DNA of 64,000 nucleotides from JAEUWI01 sp942492815 (lineage in GTDB: Bacteria; Hydrogenedentota; Hydrogenedentia; Hydrogenedentales; JAEUWI01), in assembly GCA_942492815.1 (NCBI GenBank), contig OW818658.1, positions 992,001 through 1,056,000 on the forward strand, given 5' to 3'. Below, piece after piece: positions 23,382 through 31,460 of this stretch. The translations under genes were made by a program, and so were the position numbers. The notes under the pieces were generated by a model, which was not told where the DNA came from, did no database searches, and was given only the letters and a program-made list of their open reading frames with translations. Position 1 is the first letter of the stretch. Every line of letters starts with the position of its first letter.

Positions 23382-24599
23382 GTGCCCACGTCTCACAGCC
23401 TGGCGAAGCATGCCAGGGTTGTTCTCCTCCTCAACGTCCTCTACAACATCGCCGATGCGCTTTGCAGCGTGTTCGTGGGCGTGTATTTCTATATCCACAG
23501 CCTTCGCTTCGAGGTGGTCTGCTACCACTATCTCGCGCTGTACTTCGTGACCCCCGTGGTCTACCTCCTCGCCGGGTGGTACGCCCAGCGCTTTGACCGG
23601 CTCCACGTGTTTCGGCTCGGCGTCGCCTTTCACGCCATCTATTATGGCCTGCTCCTTTACATGCAGCAGGAAGCCGCCAACCACGCGGTGGCCCTCGGTG
23701 GGGTCCTGGGGATCGCCTGGGGACTCTTCTGGGCGGGAAACAATACCTTCAACTATGATGTGGTCAATGCGGCCCAGCGCGACTACTTCTTCGGCTGGCT
23801 CAACGCGGTGACCGGGGCGTCGCGCTTTGCCGCGCCCGCCCTCAGCGCCCTGATCCTCTATCTGGTGCCCGGTGAGGAGCGAGGCTACTACGTGCTCTTT
23901 GCCACGGCGGTGGGCCTCTACCTCTGCAGCATTGTCGCGAGCGCCTGGGTGCCCTCCGACAGCCAGTGCCGGCCCTTCCACCTCGCCCGTGCCCTATTTC
24001 CCGGTCGTGATCAGCGGGACTGGCGCCTAGTCATGTGGGCTTCAGTGACTCAGGCGGGTTCCTTTCACATCTTCTATATCCTGCTCGGGCTGGCTATGTA
24101 CATGAAGACGGGAAATGCGGCAACCGTGGGGGCCTTCACCTCTTTCCAGTACCTGGCGGGTATAGCCGTCTCCTTTTATGCCGGGCGGCGCGTGCGGCGG
24201 GAAACTCGACGCGCCTACATGTTCTGGGGCACAGTTTCCCTGGTGGGTGCCGGGGCCATTATTGGATGGGAAATCAGCATCGCTTCCCTGATCATATTTG
24301 GATTCATCCGTTCCATTGCGGAGCCGCTCTACATGATTCCCTATTCCAGCATTCGCCTCGATATCATCGACGGCAGCGTCCGTGACCCGGCGGAGCGAAT
24401 CGAGTACATGTGCGCCAGTGAAGTGCCCCTGGCGATCGGGCGGGTTTTGATGATGGTGCTGCTGTTGGTCCTGTCGGGCACGCTGGACGAGCTGGGCCTC
24501 CGAATTGCCCTCTTTCTGCTGTGTGCCAATCGAATTGTGACCTACCTGATAATTGTGCGAACAAGCGTGGTGCAAAAGGGGGCCAAGGTGGTATCATAA
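23382..24599 (+). CDS. Major facilitator superfamily transporter
   Basis: 405 residues with about twelve hydrophobic segments in two halves and a central loop near residues 195-215. Features include GWYAQRFDRLHVFRLG, the MFS loop 2-3 region between helices 2 and 3. The start is GTG at 23382 with GGAG 10 bases upstream. The substrate is unknown. It lies 102 bases after cheR on the same strand, and there is no direct sign of a chemotaxis role. Confidence 0.82.
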   Translation: MPTSHSLAKHARVVLLLNVLYNIADALCSVFVGVYFYIHSLRFEVVCYHYLALYFVTPVVYLLAGWYAQRFDRLHVFRLGVAFHAIYYGLLLYMQQEAANHAVALGGVLGIAWGLFWAGNNTFNYDVVNAAQRDYFFGWLNAVTGASRFAAPALSALILYLVPGEERGYYVLFATAVGLYLCSIVASAWVPSDSQCRPFHLARALFPGRDQRDWRLVMWASVTQAGSFHIFYILLGLAMYMKTGNAATVGAFTSFQYLAGIAVSFYAGRRVRRETRRAYMFWGTVSLVGAGAIIGWEISIASLIIFGFIRSIAEPLYMIPYSSIRLDIIDGSVRDPAERIEYMCASEVPLAIGRVLMMVLLLVLSGTLDELGLRIALFLLCANRIVTYLIIVRTSVVQKGAKVVS

Positions 24600-24723
24600 G
24601 GGTGGAGGAGGGGCCTTGATAGTCCAAGGTCTTGCCGGAGCGGTGTGCTTGCCGTGATCGGCTCCAAAAAAAACGGCCTCCAGGTCCGATAGTGGTCGGT
24701 CCAACGGGGTACGGGGCGATGCA

Positions 24724-27162
24724 GTGGCGACAAAGCGGTCCACAATAGAACGATACAGTGTCACCTGTAAGTGTGGCAATACCATGCGCGTGCGCAAGCG
24801 GCATTTTGGCCGGATGTGTCGGTGTACCGTCTGCGAATTTCCCATCTATGTGACCATCAACAGCGTGACCCCCCCGGTCCATCCGGAGGACAAGAAGGAA
24901 TTCCATCACTACGACGCCGCGTCCATCCCCTTCAAGTGGGAAAAAGGCGATTTGCTGATGGAGCTTTACGACGTGCGCGATGAACTCGGGCGCGGGGGCA
25001 TGGGCGTGGTCCACCGGGTTCACCACCGCGGCTGGGGCATCGACGTCGCCGTGAAGAGTCCGAAGGAGCGGCTGGTGGAGGAGCGGGGCTGGGTGGCGAC
25101 CTTTGAGCACGAATGCGAAACCTGGGTGAACCTGCCGCCCCACCCCAATACCGTCATCTGCTATTGCGTCCGCCGGCTCGGCGATATCCCCCGGGTGTTC
25201 GTGGAATATGTGGACGGCCCCGATCTGGGCAACATGATCCGGGACAAGAGCCTCTACCGGGGCTCGACGGAAGAAAAGCTGCACCGGATGCTCGACATCA
25301 TCATCCAGGTGTGCAAGGGACTGAACCATGCCCACGTGAACGGGGTGGTCCATCAGGATGTGAAGCCGAAGAATATTCTGGTGGCGAAGACGGGCGAGGT
25401 CAAGGTAACCGATTTCGGGCTCGCGCGCGTGGGGGTGGCGGAGCGGGATCCGGGTTCGAGCAGTCCCGGGAAACTGATTCGCTGGGGCCCCCTGGGGGGC
25501 ACGCCGGTGTACAGCTCGCCGGATTACAAGCGCCTGAATGAAGTGACCGCCCAGAGCGATGTCTGGAGCCTCGGACTCGCCATTCTGGAAATGTTCAGCG
25601 GGGAGGTCTTTTGGCACGATGGTCAGGAGGCGCGTTCCACGATGAAAACCCTCCTCCAGTACGGTGCCCGCTATCCCGAGGTTCCGCGAATGCCGAAGTC
25701 GCTCGTGCCCGTACTCGATCAGTGCTTCGAAGTCGAGCCCTCCGCGCGTCCCGAGGGCATGCTCGGGCTGGCCCGCCTGATCGAAGATGTATACCGCCAG
25801 GAGATCGGGCGGGTTTATCACCGTTCGAGCCACGATCTCGAGGTACACAATTTCGATCTCATGAACAACCGGGCCGTGTCCCTGGCGGATCTGGGGCAGG
25901 CCCATGAAGCCGAGGCCCTGTGGACCGAAATCCGGGGCGCGGATCCGAATCATATCGAAGCGCGCTACAATCTGGCGCTGCATCAGTGGCGGATTGGAAA
26001 GATCTCGGACAACGAAGTCGTGGCGAAGCTGTATCGCCTGTGCGCCCTCCACGAGGGCCACTGGATGCCGCCGTACCTCCTGGCCCGCGTGCTGGTGGAG
26101 CGGGGCGACGCGGCGGCGGCCTGCATCGTCCTGGACAACCTCAGCGATGGCGACAAGCGAAGCCGCGAGGTCGCCTTTGGCATCGCGGTCTCCCACGAGC
26201 GCATGCCCAAGGACAAGAAGAAGACCTGGGAGTTCCTGTCCCACTCCACGGCCCTCACCGCGGTCCATCTCTCCAATGATGGCAGCCATTTTCTCTCGGG
26301 TTGCCTGGCGGGTAAGATTCGCTATTGGGAGCGCCACGAACACCGATTGCTCAAGACCCTGGACGGACACGCGGGCGCGGTAAACGCCTTTGCCGTACGC
26401 CGCGCCGGGACCATCGCTTTTTCCGCCGGGGCGGACGGAACGATCCGCCAGTGGGACCTTGCACGGGGCGAAGGTCAGCGGGTGCTCGAAGGACATGAAG
26501 GGCCCGTGCTGAGCCTCGATCTCTGCGACGATATGCGCGTGCTCATCTCGGGCGGACAGGACGGAACGGTCCGCCATTGGGATCTCACCACCGGGGCCTG
26601 CGTCCACGCCTGGCACACCCAGGACTCACCGGTTTTCAGCCTGGCGGTAAGCTCCAACGGTGCCTACGCCATCTCCGGGCACGAGTCGGGCAATCTATCG
26701 GTTTGGGACATTCGAGACGGGCGACTGTTGAAACGCTATACGCAGAACAAGGGCCCCGTCGTCTCCATGGCGGTGAGCCATACCCGCCCCTATGTGGTCA
26801 CCACGAGCGGGCGAAACATCCGCGTCTGGAACCTGGGTCGGGGCGAAATTATCCATACGCTACGCGGCCACAAGACCGATGTGCATGGCGTCTGCATCGA
26901 CCAGATGAATCGCTATATCCTGTCGGCCTCCGCTCAGGGCACCTTGAAGATGTGGGACATGAAGACCGGCCAGTGCATTCGCAGCCTTCAGGGGACGGCG
27001 CCCGTTGCACTGAGCCAGGATGGGCGCTACTGCCTGACGGGCGATGAAGCGGGGGTGCTCAAATGCTGGCAGGTTCACCTGGACGAAGCGCCGCTCATCG
27101 CGCCCTTTGTGATCTGCCGGGATTTCATGAAGCGATCCGATATCCCCGAGGTGGAGGTCTGA
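24724..27162 (+). CDS. Serine/threonine protein kinase with N-terminal zinc ribbon, TPR segment and WD40 propeller
   Basis: 812 residues from a GTG start. Residues 15-37 hold Cys15, 17, 32, 34 and 37, probably a small zinc ribbon. The kinase domain spans about 84-360: glycine loop GRGGMGVV (89-96), Lys111, catalytic loop HQDVKPKN (210-217, HQD in place of HRD) and DFG (230-232). A helical TPR-like region (about 370-480) leads to seven or so WD40 blades (DGTIRQWDL, DGTVRHWDL and similar) to the C-terminus. No membrane helix is seen, so unlike many PknB proteins it is soluble. It faces the STAND-like TPR protein across the IS element. Its TGA stop is part of a heptamer repeat. Confidence 0.93.
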   Translation: MATKRSTIERYSVTCKCGNTMRVRKRHFGRMCRCTVCEFPIYVTINSVTPPVHPEDKKEFHHYDAASIPFKWEKGDLLMELYDVRDELGRGGMGVVHRVHHRGWGIDVAVKSPKERLVEERGWVATFEHECETWVNLPPHPNTVICYCVRRLGDIPRVFVEYVDGPDLGNMIRDKSLYRGSTEEKLHRMLDIIIQVCKGLNHAHVNGVVHQDVKPKNILVAKTGEVKVTDFGLARVGVAERDPGSSSPGKLIRWGPLGGTPVYSSPDYKRLNEVTAQSDVWSLGLAILEMFSGEVFWHDGQEARSTMKTLLQYGARYPEVPRMPKSLVPVLDQCFEVEPSARPEGMLGLARLIEDVYRQEIGRVYHRSSHDLEVHNFDLMNNRAVSLADLGQAHEAEALWTEIRGADPNHIEARYNLALHQWRIGKISDNEVVAKLYRLCALHEGHWMPPYLLARVLVERGDAAAACIVLDNLSDGDKRSREVAFGIAVSHERMPKDKKKTWEFLSHSTALTAVHLSNDGSHFLSGCLAGKIRYWERHEHRLLKTLDGHAGAVNAFAVRRAGTIAFSAGADGTIRQWDLARGEGQRVLEGHEGPVLSLDLCDDMRVLISGGQDGTVRHWDLTTGACVHAWHTQDSPVFSLAVSSNGAYAISGHESGNLSVWDIRDGRLLKRYTQNKGPVVSMAVSHTRPYVVTTSGRNIRVWNLGRGEIIHTLRGHKTDVHGVCIDQMNRYILSASAQGTLKMWDMKTGQCIRSLQGTAPVALSQDGRYCLTGDEAGVLKCWQVHLDEAPLIAPFVICRDFMKRSDIPEVEV

Positions 27163-27210
27163 AGGATGAGGGATGAAGGATGAAGGGTGACGGGTGAAGG
27201 GTGAAGGGTG
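27160..27210. repeat. Degenerate TGAAGGA/TGAAGGG heptamer array, left of the IS
   Basis: About seven imperfect heptamers (TGAAGGA, TGAGGGA, TGAAGGG) begin with the stop codon of the kinase gene and run to the left end of the IS. An inverted array of TGAAGGA units lies at 28614-28651 on the other side. Confidence 0.85.
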
Positions 27211-27260
27211 TGTCTCGTCCTGCTGTATATTGTCACTTGGCATAGAGGAGAGACAAGGTT

Positions 27261-27632
27261 ATGGCAGGAGTAAGCGTTCTTAGATACAGTGAAGGGTTTA
27301 AAATTCAGGTAGTTCGAGAGCTTGAGTCTGGGAAGCTTTCAAGCATAGGTGAAGCGAACCGTCGCTACGGTATTACTGGCGCCACTACGGTGAATAGTTG
27401 GCTTAAGAAGTATGGTCGAGAATGTGACCTACCAAGGGTGATTCGTGTGGAAAAGCCGGACGAGCGTGACCAACTCAAGGAACTGCGGGCAGAGAACGAC
27501 CGGTTGAAGCGTGCGTTGGCGGATGAGCATCTTCGCGCGTCGTTAAACGCTTCCTGGTTGGAGGAGGCCTGTGCTGAATTGGGGGTGAGCGATGTTGAGG
27601 CATTCAAAAAAAAACTCGACGGCAAGCGATAG
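27261..27632 (+). CDS. IS3-family transposase OrfA (helix-turn-helix)
   Basis: 123 residues. N-terminal HTH of the IS3 type (YSEGFKIQVVRELESGKLSSIGEANRRYGI..TTVNSWLKKYG) that binds the terminal repeats. A leucine-zipper-like coiled coil follows (DQLKELRAENDRLKRAL). It ends KKKLDGKR. Nine A residues in its 3' end (27606-27614) form a frameshift site into the OrfB frame. GGAGAG lies upstream of the ATG. Confidence 0.93.
   Translation: MAGVSVLRYSEGFKIQVVRELESGKLSSIGEANRRYGITGATTVNSWLKKYGRECDLPRVIRVEKPDERDQLKELRAENDRLKRALADEHLRASLNASWLEEACAELGVSDVEAFKKKLDGKR
27606..27614 (+). promoter_or_regulatory. Programmed -1 frameshift site (A9) between OrfA and OrfB
   Basis: Nine consecutive A residues read as AAA AAA AAA in OrfA. 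The -1 frame is the OrfB frame and is open from 27605 through the OrfB ATG at 27641. Slippage would therefore give an OrfAB fusion, the active transposase in the IS3 family. Confidence 0.75.
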
Positions 27633-27640
27633 GTCGGAGT

Positions 27641-28480
27641 ATGGCGCGACCGGGTGATAAGGTTTCGTTGAGCGGCCTTTGCGACCTGGCAGGGTATAGT
27701 CGGCAGGCTTATTACCAGGAATGCCGTGCGCGCCAGAAGCGGTCTGTTGATGAGGATGCTATTGTATCCCTGGTGAAGGAGCTTCGGAAGCTCCATCGGC
27801 GTATGGGCACACGTAAGTTGCTCTTTTTACTCGAACCGACGTTGAAGGAGTTTGGGATATCGATAGGCCGGGATCGCCTTTTCACGGTGCTGCGAAGGCG
27901 CGGATTGCTGGTAAAACGTCGCAGGCGCGGCACCCGGACCACGGATAGTCGGCACGATTGGTACACCTGGCCCAATCTTGTGCGCAACGTGGAGCCAACG
28001 ATGATTAATCAGGTGTGGTTGAGCGATATCACCTACCTGCGTACGGATGCGGGATTTTTGTACTTGTCGCTCATAATGGATGCTTATTCTCGGAAAATAG
28101 TTGGACACCATCTCAATGCGGGCCTTGAGGCCACCGGCTGCATTAAGGCGCTCCAGGTTGCACTGAAGGGGCTGGCCTCAGGTGCCCGCCCTATCCATCA
28201 CTCTGACCGAGGCCTCCAATACAGCTGCAAGGAGTACGTCGGAATACTGCAGGAGAGAGGGTGTCTTATCAGTATGACGGAGCTAAACCATTGTTACGAA
28301 AATGCGACCGCCGAGCGGCTCAACGGGATTCTGAAGCAAGAGTATGGTCTTGACGAGACGTTTCGTAATAAGGTGCAGGCGGAACAGGCTGTAGTCCAAG
28401 CGATACTCTTGTACAACGGCAATCGGCCTCATCTATCACTCGGGTACCGGACTCCAAATGCTGTTCATTTGGCGGCATGA
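27641..28480 (+). CDS. IS3-family transposase OrfB (DDE integrase domain)
   Basis: 279 residues. HTH_21-like N-terminus (YSRQAYYQ..., HRRMGTRKL) and an rve-type catalytic domain. The DDE residues are Asp129 (VWLSDITYLRT), Asp189 (IHHSDRGLQYS) and Glu225 (NATAERLNGILKQEY). The reading frame is intact and ends HLSLGYRTPNAVH, as in the family. It can be expressed alone from the ATG or as a fusion with OrfA by frameshifting. Confidence 0.95.
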   Translation: MARPGDKVSLSGLCDLAGYSRQAYYQECRARQKRSVDEDAIVSLVKELRKLHRRMGTRKLLFLLEPTLKEFGISIGRDRLFTVLRRRGLLVKRRRRGTRTTDSRHDWYTWPNLVRNVEPTMINQVWLSDITYLRTDAGFLYLSLIMDAYSRKIVGHHLNAGLEATGCIKALQVALKGLASGARPIHHSDRGLQYSCKEYVGILQERGCLISMTELNHCYENATAERLNGILKQEYGLDETFRNKVQAEQAVVQAILLYNGNRPHLSLGYRTPNAVHLAA

Positions 28481-28491
28481 AATTATCCGTA

Positions 28492-28535
28492 CTCGCTCAG
28501 CTCTCCCTCCCCTAGGGGAGGGAGAGCTGAGCGAG
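28492..28535. repeat. Perfect 44-base palindrome inside the IS
   Basis: Each 22-base arm is CTCGCTCAGCTCTCCCTC plus CCCT. The two arms meet at CCCCTAGGGG with no loop. It lies 12 bases after the OrfB stop and 67 bases from the right end. It may act as a bidirectional terminator or be a nested insertion. Confidence 0.9.
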
Positions 28536-28613
28536 AGAAACAACCGAAACAAGAAACAGAAGTCGGAACAGCCAATTGACAACTTATGGCCAGGACTTGA
28601 CATGGGCGCGGTT

Positions 28614-28651
28614 GATCCTTCATCCTTCATCCTTCATCCTTCATCCTTCAA
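28614..28651. repeat. Heptamer array TGAAGGA (minus-strand sense), right of the IS
   Basis: Five near-perfect units. The first, read on the minus strand, contains the TGA stop of the STAND-like gene (28648-28650). It is the inverted counterpart of the array at 27160-27210. Confidence 0.88.
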
Positions 28652-31287
28652 TACCGCACCTGCCCAAGCGCTTCGATCCGCTGCGCCGCCCTGAGGGTCT
28701 TGGGATCGTCCGGGCCGCGTGTTTCGGCGTAGATGTCCCGGGAGGCTTGGAAGTAATCCAGCGCGGACTCATGATCCTTCAGGGCTAAATAGAGGTTGCC
28801 CAGGCCGAAGGCGTCGGCGGCCACCTGTTCGTGCTCCCGTCCATAGCGCGCTTCGTTCAGCGTCATCGCGGCGCGGAGATATTCGGCGGCCCGATTCAAC
28901 TGTTTCAATTCCTTTGCGATCTTCCCTATTCGTGAATACAGGCTGACGAGGGCGTCGTCGTCCATCCACGGTGTGCGCTCATGCAGCTTCAGGGCCTCGG
29001 CCATGGCCTCCTCCGCGTCCGCAAGCTGGCCGAGACGCGCGAGAGCCCGGCCCAGGTAGATGTAGTCCGGTCCGAGTGCCGGCGAATCCCCCCCTTCGGC
29101 CAGCCGGGTCGTAACAAGGGCCTCGTTCAGGCAGAACACCGCCTTGTCAAAGTCATGGTCATCCATGAAGGCCCGGCCCTTCTGCCGCCATACGGCGGCC
29201 TTCTCCCGTGTGGCCTGGCTGGTGAGGGCCTTGTATATCGCCAGGGCCTCATCAAAGCACTTCTGGGCCTCGGCAAATCGGTTCAGACCCCGGCCCGACT
29301 TGCCCATCCCGATCAGGTCCGCGGCCACATGGCGGTGGACAGGCCCGTAGTCATCGCGATCGATGTGGAGCGCTTGCTCATAAAGGTCTCGGGCCCCCAG
29401 CGCGTCGTGCTGCTCCAAGAGGCACTGGGCGAGGTTACGCGTGAATTTCCCGAGGTTGCCCGGCTCCGGCTGCTCCGCGTGCTCTTCCGCCTGAATGGCC
29501 TTGTGAAAATACTGGCGGGCCGTGACGTAGTCCTTTTCCTTGAAGAAGAGCTGCCCCAGGCCATTCATGCTTTCGGCGACGAGAGAGTGATTCCAGCAGT
29601 AGACCTCCATGAAGACCTTGATGGCGTGCTGGTAGGCCATTTTCGCCCGGCGGACATCGCCCATGAGCTCCAGGACCTGACAGAGGTTGCGGCTGGGCAT
29701 GGTGAGCATGCTGCGGTGGGCGGGGCCCAGGGCGGCATCGCGCGCGGGTCCGTAGACCGCTTCACAGACACGAAAAGCCCGCTCGTAGCATGCTCGGGCT
29801 TCCTCGTAGCATCCCATATCCTGCAGGATTACGCCCAGGCTGTTGGCCCGGGCGGCAATGGTCGGATGCACAGCGCCGTAGAGGGTCTCCGCGCAGCGGA
29901 TCGAGCGCTCGAAGCAGTCCCGCGCCGCCGCGTGCTCCTTGCAAGCGTGGAGATAGAGCCCGGTGTGGTTCAGCAGCAGGCCCGTGCCCTCACGGAGCTG
30001 GTTGGCGTGCTCGCTGCGCGACGTGACCGTCCGGGTGTGGCGGAAGAGGTTCGAGCATGCGGGTATGGGTTGATCGTAGCGGCTCTCCACCGGGAAGGCC
30101 TCGCGCACGACCCGCAGCGCGGTCATCAACCAGGCAAATTCCTGCTCCCGCCCCAGGAGGATACGGGTCGCGGTCTGGATGGAGGGGTGCACCGTGATGC
30201 TGTTCTGCTCAAACTGGACGAGACCGAGCTTGTGCAGGAGCGTGAGGGTGGTATTGAGTTGGTCGGGGTCTGATACGCAGCTTCCCAGCCGCTTGGGGAG
30301 GAAGGGCGCGCCATCGCAAAGCATGGCGAGGGCGATGTCCTCCGAGTCCATATAGGCGCACAGGGCCATCATTTCCAGCGCGGCGGGATCTCGCTCCGAT
30401 AGATAGTGAAGCGATTGCTCGACCGCGGCCAGAACGCCGTGCTGCAGGTCGCTGGCCGAGTGAGGCGGGTCATGCTTCGCCAGAGACGCCTCGATGCGCT
30501 GCTGGTAGCTCTCAAGGGACGTTGGTGTCACGTGACAGAAGGCCCCCGCGAGGAAAACCGGGAGGGTTGCATGGCCGAAGAGGCGCACCAGGGCGGAGGC
30601 ATGTTCATCCCGCTGTTGCTGGCTTCGGTGGGCCAGAAAGAGGCAGGCCGCAGGATGGGGAAAGGAAGGGTGCTTCAATACGGCCACCCGCTCGTCGTCC
30701 AGGGGCGTGTGCCCCGTGATGAGAATGCGCCCATTGGGCTGGGCCGGAAACAGCTCGGTCAAGTGCTCGAGCGAGACGGCACCATCGCAGACGAGCAGCC
30801 AGCGCATATGGGTTTCCATCCAGTGCTTGATGGCGGCGAGCTGGTCCTGGATCGGGGCTTCATCATTCCACTTTCCATCGAGACCCCGACCGGCCCGGAC
30901 GAGGTCGAGGCGGGCCAGGGTGGGGTCCTTGGCGTCAATCCAGAAAGCCCCGTCGAAGTTGGCCCGCGCCCGAAACGCGTAGGACAGGGCCGTCTGGGTA
31001 GTGCCGGAGCCCACGGGACCGAACAGATGAACGATGGGCTGCCGCTGAAAAGTATTGTGCAGGGTCGCGAGCAGGGATTCCCTGCCCATGAAATAGGGAT
31101 TGATCCGCTGGCGCAATCGCCAGAAGCGGGGTTCGGGGGTGTGAACGGGCTGGGGGCGGCTGGCGAAACCATCGGCGGGATAGGGGGTGTCGATGGGATC
31201 GGAAGGGCGGCGTCGGTGCTGTTGTACTTCGCTGTCGGGGAAGGGCGTATCGATATGCCCGCCTTCGAAGCTGTCCTCGTCACGCAT
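28648..31287 (-). CDS. STAND/NB-ARC-like TPR protein with a degenerate P-loop
   Basis: 879 residues from the ATG at 31287, which has GGGGAGGG 7 bases upstream. The frame extends to 31398 but without a ribosome site. Residues 1-55 are disordered, with two IDTP[FY]P motifs (12-17 and 33-38). An NB-ARC-type domain begins at about 60. Its Walker A is GPVGSGTT (90-97), where the invariant Lys is replaced by Thr, and its Walker B is WLLVCD. A winged-helix-like part follows. From about 450 to the end are at least nine tetratricopeptide repeats (for example LGVILQDMGCYEEARACYERAF). STAND proteins sense ligands through the repeats. With this P-loop, ATP use is doubtful. It faces the WD40 kinase gene. 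Confidence 0.85.
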   Translation of the reverse strand: MRDEDSFEGGHIDTPFPDSEVQQHRRRPSDPIDTPYPADGFASRPQPVHTPEPRFWRLRQRINPYFMGRESLLATLHNTFQRQPIVHLFGPVGSGTTQTALSYAFRARANFDGAFWIDAKDPTLARLDLVRAGRGLDGKWNDEAPIQDQLAAIKHWMETHMRWLLVCDGAVSLEHLTELFPAQPNGRILITGHTPLDDERVAVLKHPSFPHPAACLFLAHRSQQQRDEHASALVRLFGHATLPVFLAGAFCHVTPTSLESYQQRIEASLAKHDPPHSASDLQHGVLAAVEQSLHYLSERDPAALEMMALCAYMDSEDIALAMLCDGAPFLPKRLGSCVSDPDQLNTTLTLLHKLGLVQFEQNSITVHPSIQTATRILLGREQEFAWLMTALRVVREAFPVESRYDQPIPACSNLFRHTRTVTSRSEHANQLREGTGLLLNHTGLYLHACKEHAAARDCFERSIRCAETLYGAVHPTIAARANSLGVILQDMGCYEEARACYERAFRVCEAVYGPARDAALGPAHRSMLTMPSRNLCQVLELMGDVRRAKMAYQHAIKVFMEVYCWNHSLVAESMNGLGQLFFKEKDYVTARQYFHKAIQAEEHAEQPEPGNLGKFTRNLAQCLLEQHDALGARDLYEQALHIDRDDYGPVHRHVAADLIGMGKSGRGLNRFAEAQKCFDEALAIYKALTSQATREKAAVWRQKGRAFMDDHDFDKAVFCLNEALVTTRLAEGGDSPALGPDYIYLGRALARLGQLADAEEAMAEALKLHERTPWMDDDALVSLYSRIGKIAKELKQLNRAAEYLRAAMTLNEARYGREHEQVAADAFGLGNLYLALKDHESALDYFQASRDIYAETRGPDDPKTLRAAQRIEALGQVRY

Positions 31288-31460
31288 GGCGCAACCCTCC
31301 CCGGAGCGCCGAGCGCGGGGAGCGTGCGAGCATGCCTGGGCCGAGGGCCGAAGGTCCCAACGAGTCATTCTCCATCGCCGCGGAACCCCGTGCTTCATGC
31401 ACTTCGGTTCGCGACGCCATCATCATCTAAGATCTTACACGGAATTGGTTTCCACCCGAA

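Larger units (their letters stand above)
27211..28602 (+). mobile_element. IS3-family insertion sequence, apparently complete
   Basis: 1392 bases with imperfect terminal inverted repeats of about 31 bases: the left begins TGTCTCGTCCTG and the right, read inward, TGTCAAGTCCTG. Both continue to TGTCA..TTGGC. Ends are TG...CA. It encodes OrfA and OrfB with a frameshift site between them, and a 44-base palindrome after OrfB. No matching 3- or 4-base target duplication is visible in the flanks (GTG left, TGG right), perhaps because of the repetitive target or later rearrangement. Confidence 0.9.

Noticed and set aside
24364..26616. 750-residue minus-strand frame
   Set aside because: Shadow of the MFS and kinase genes, which carry all the expected motifs on the plus strand.
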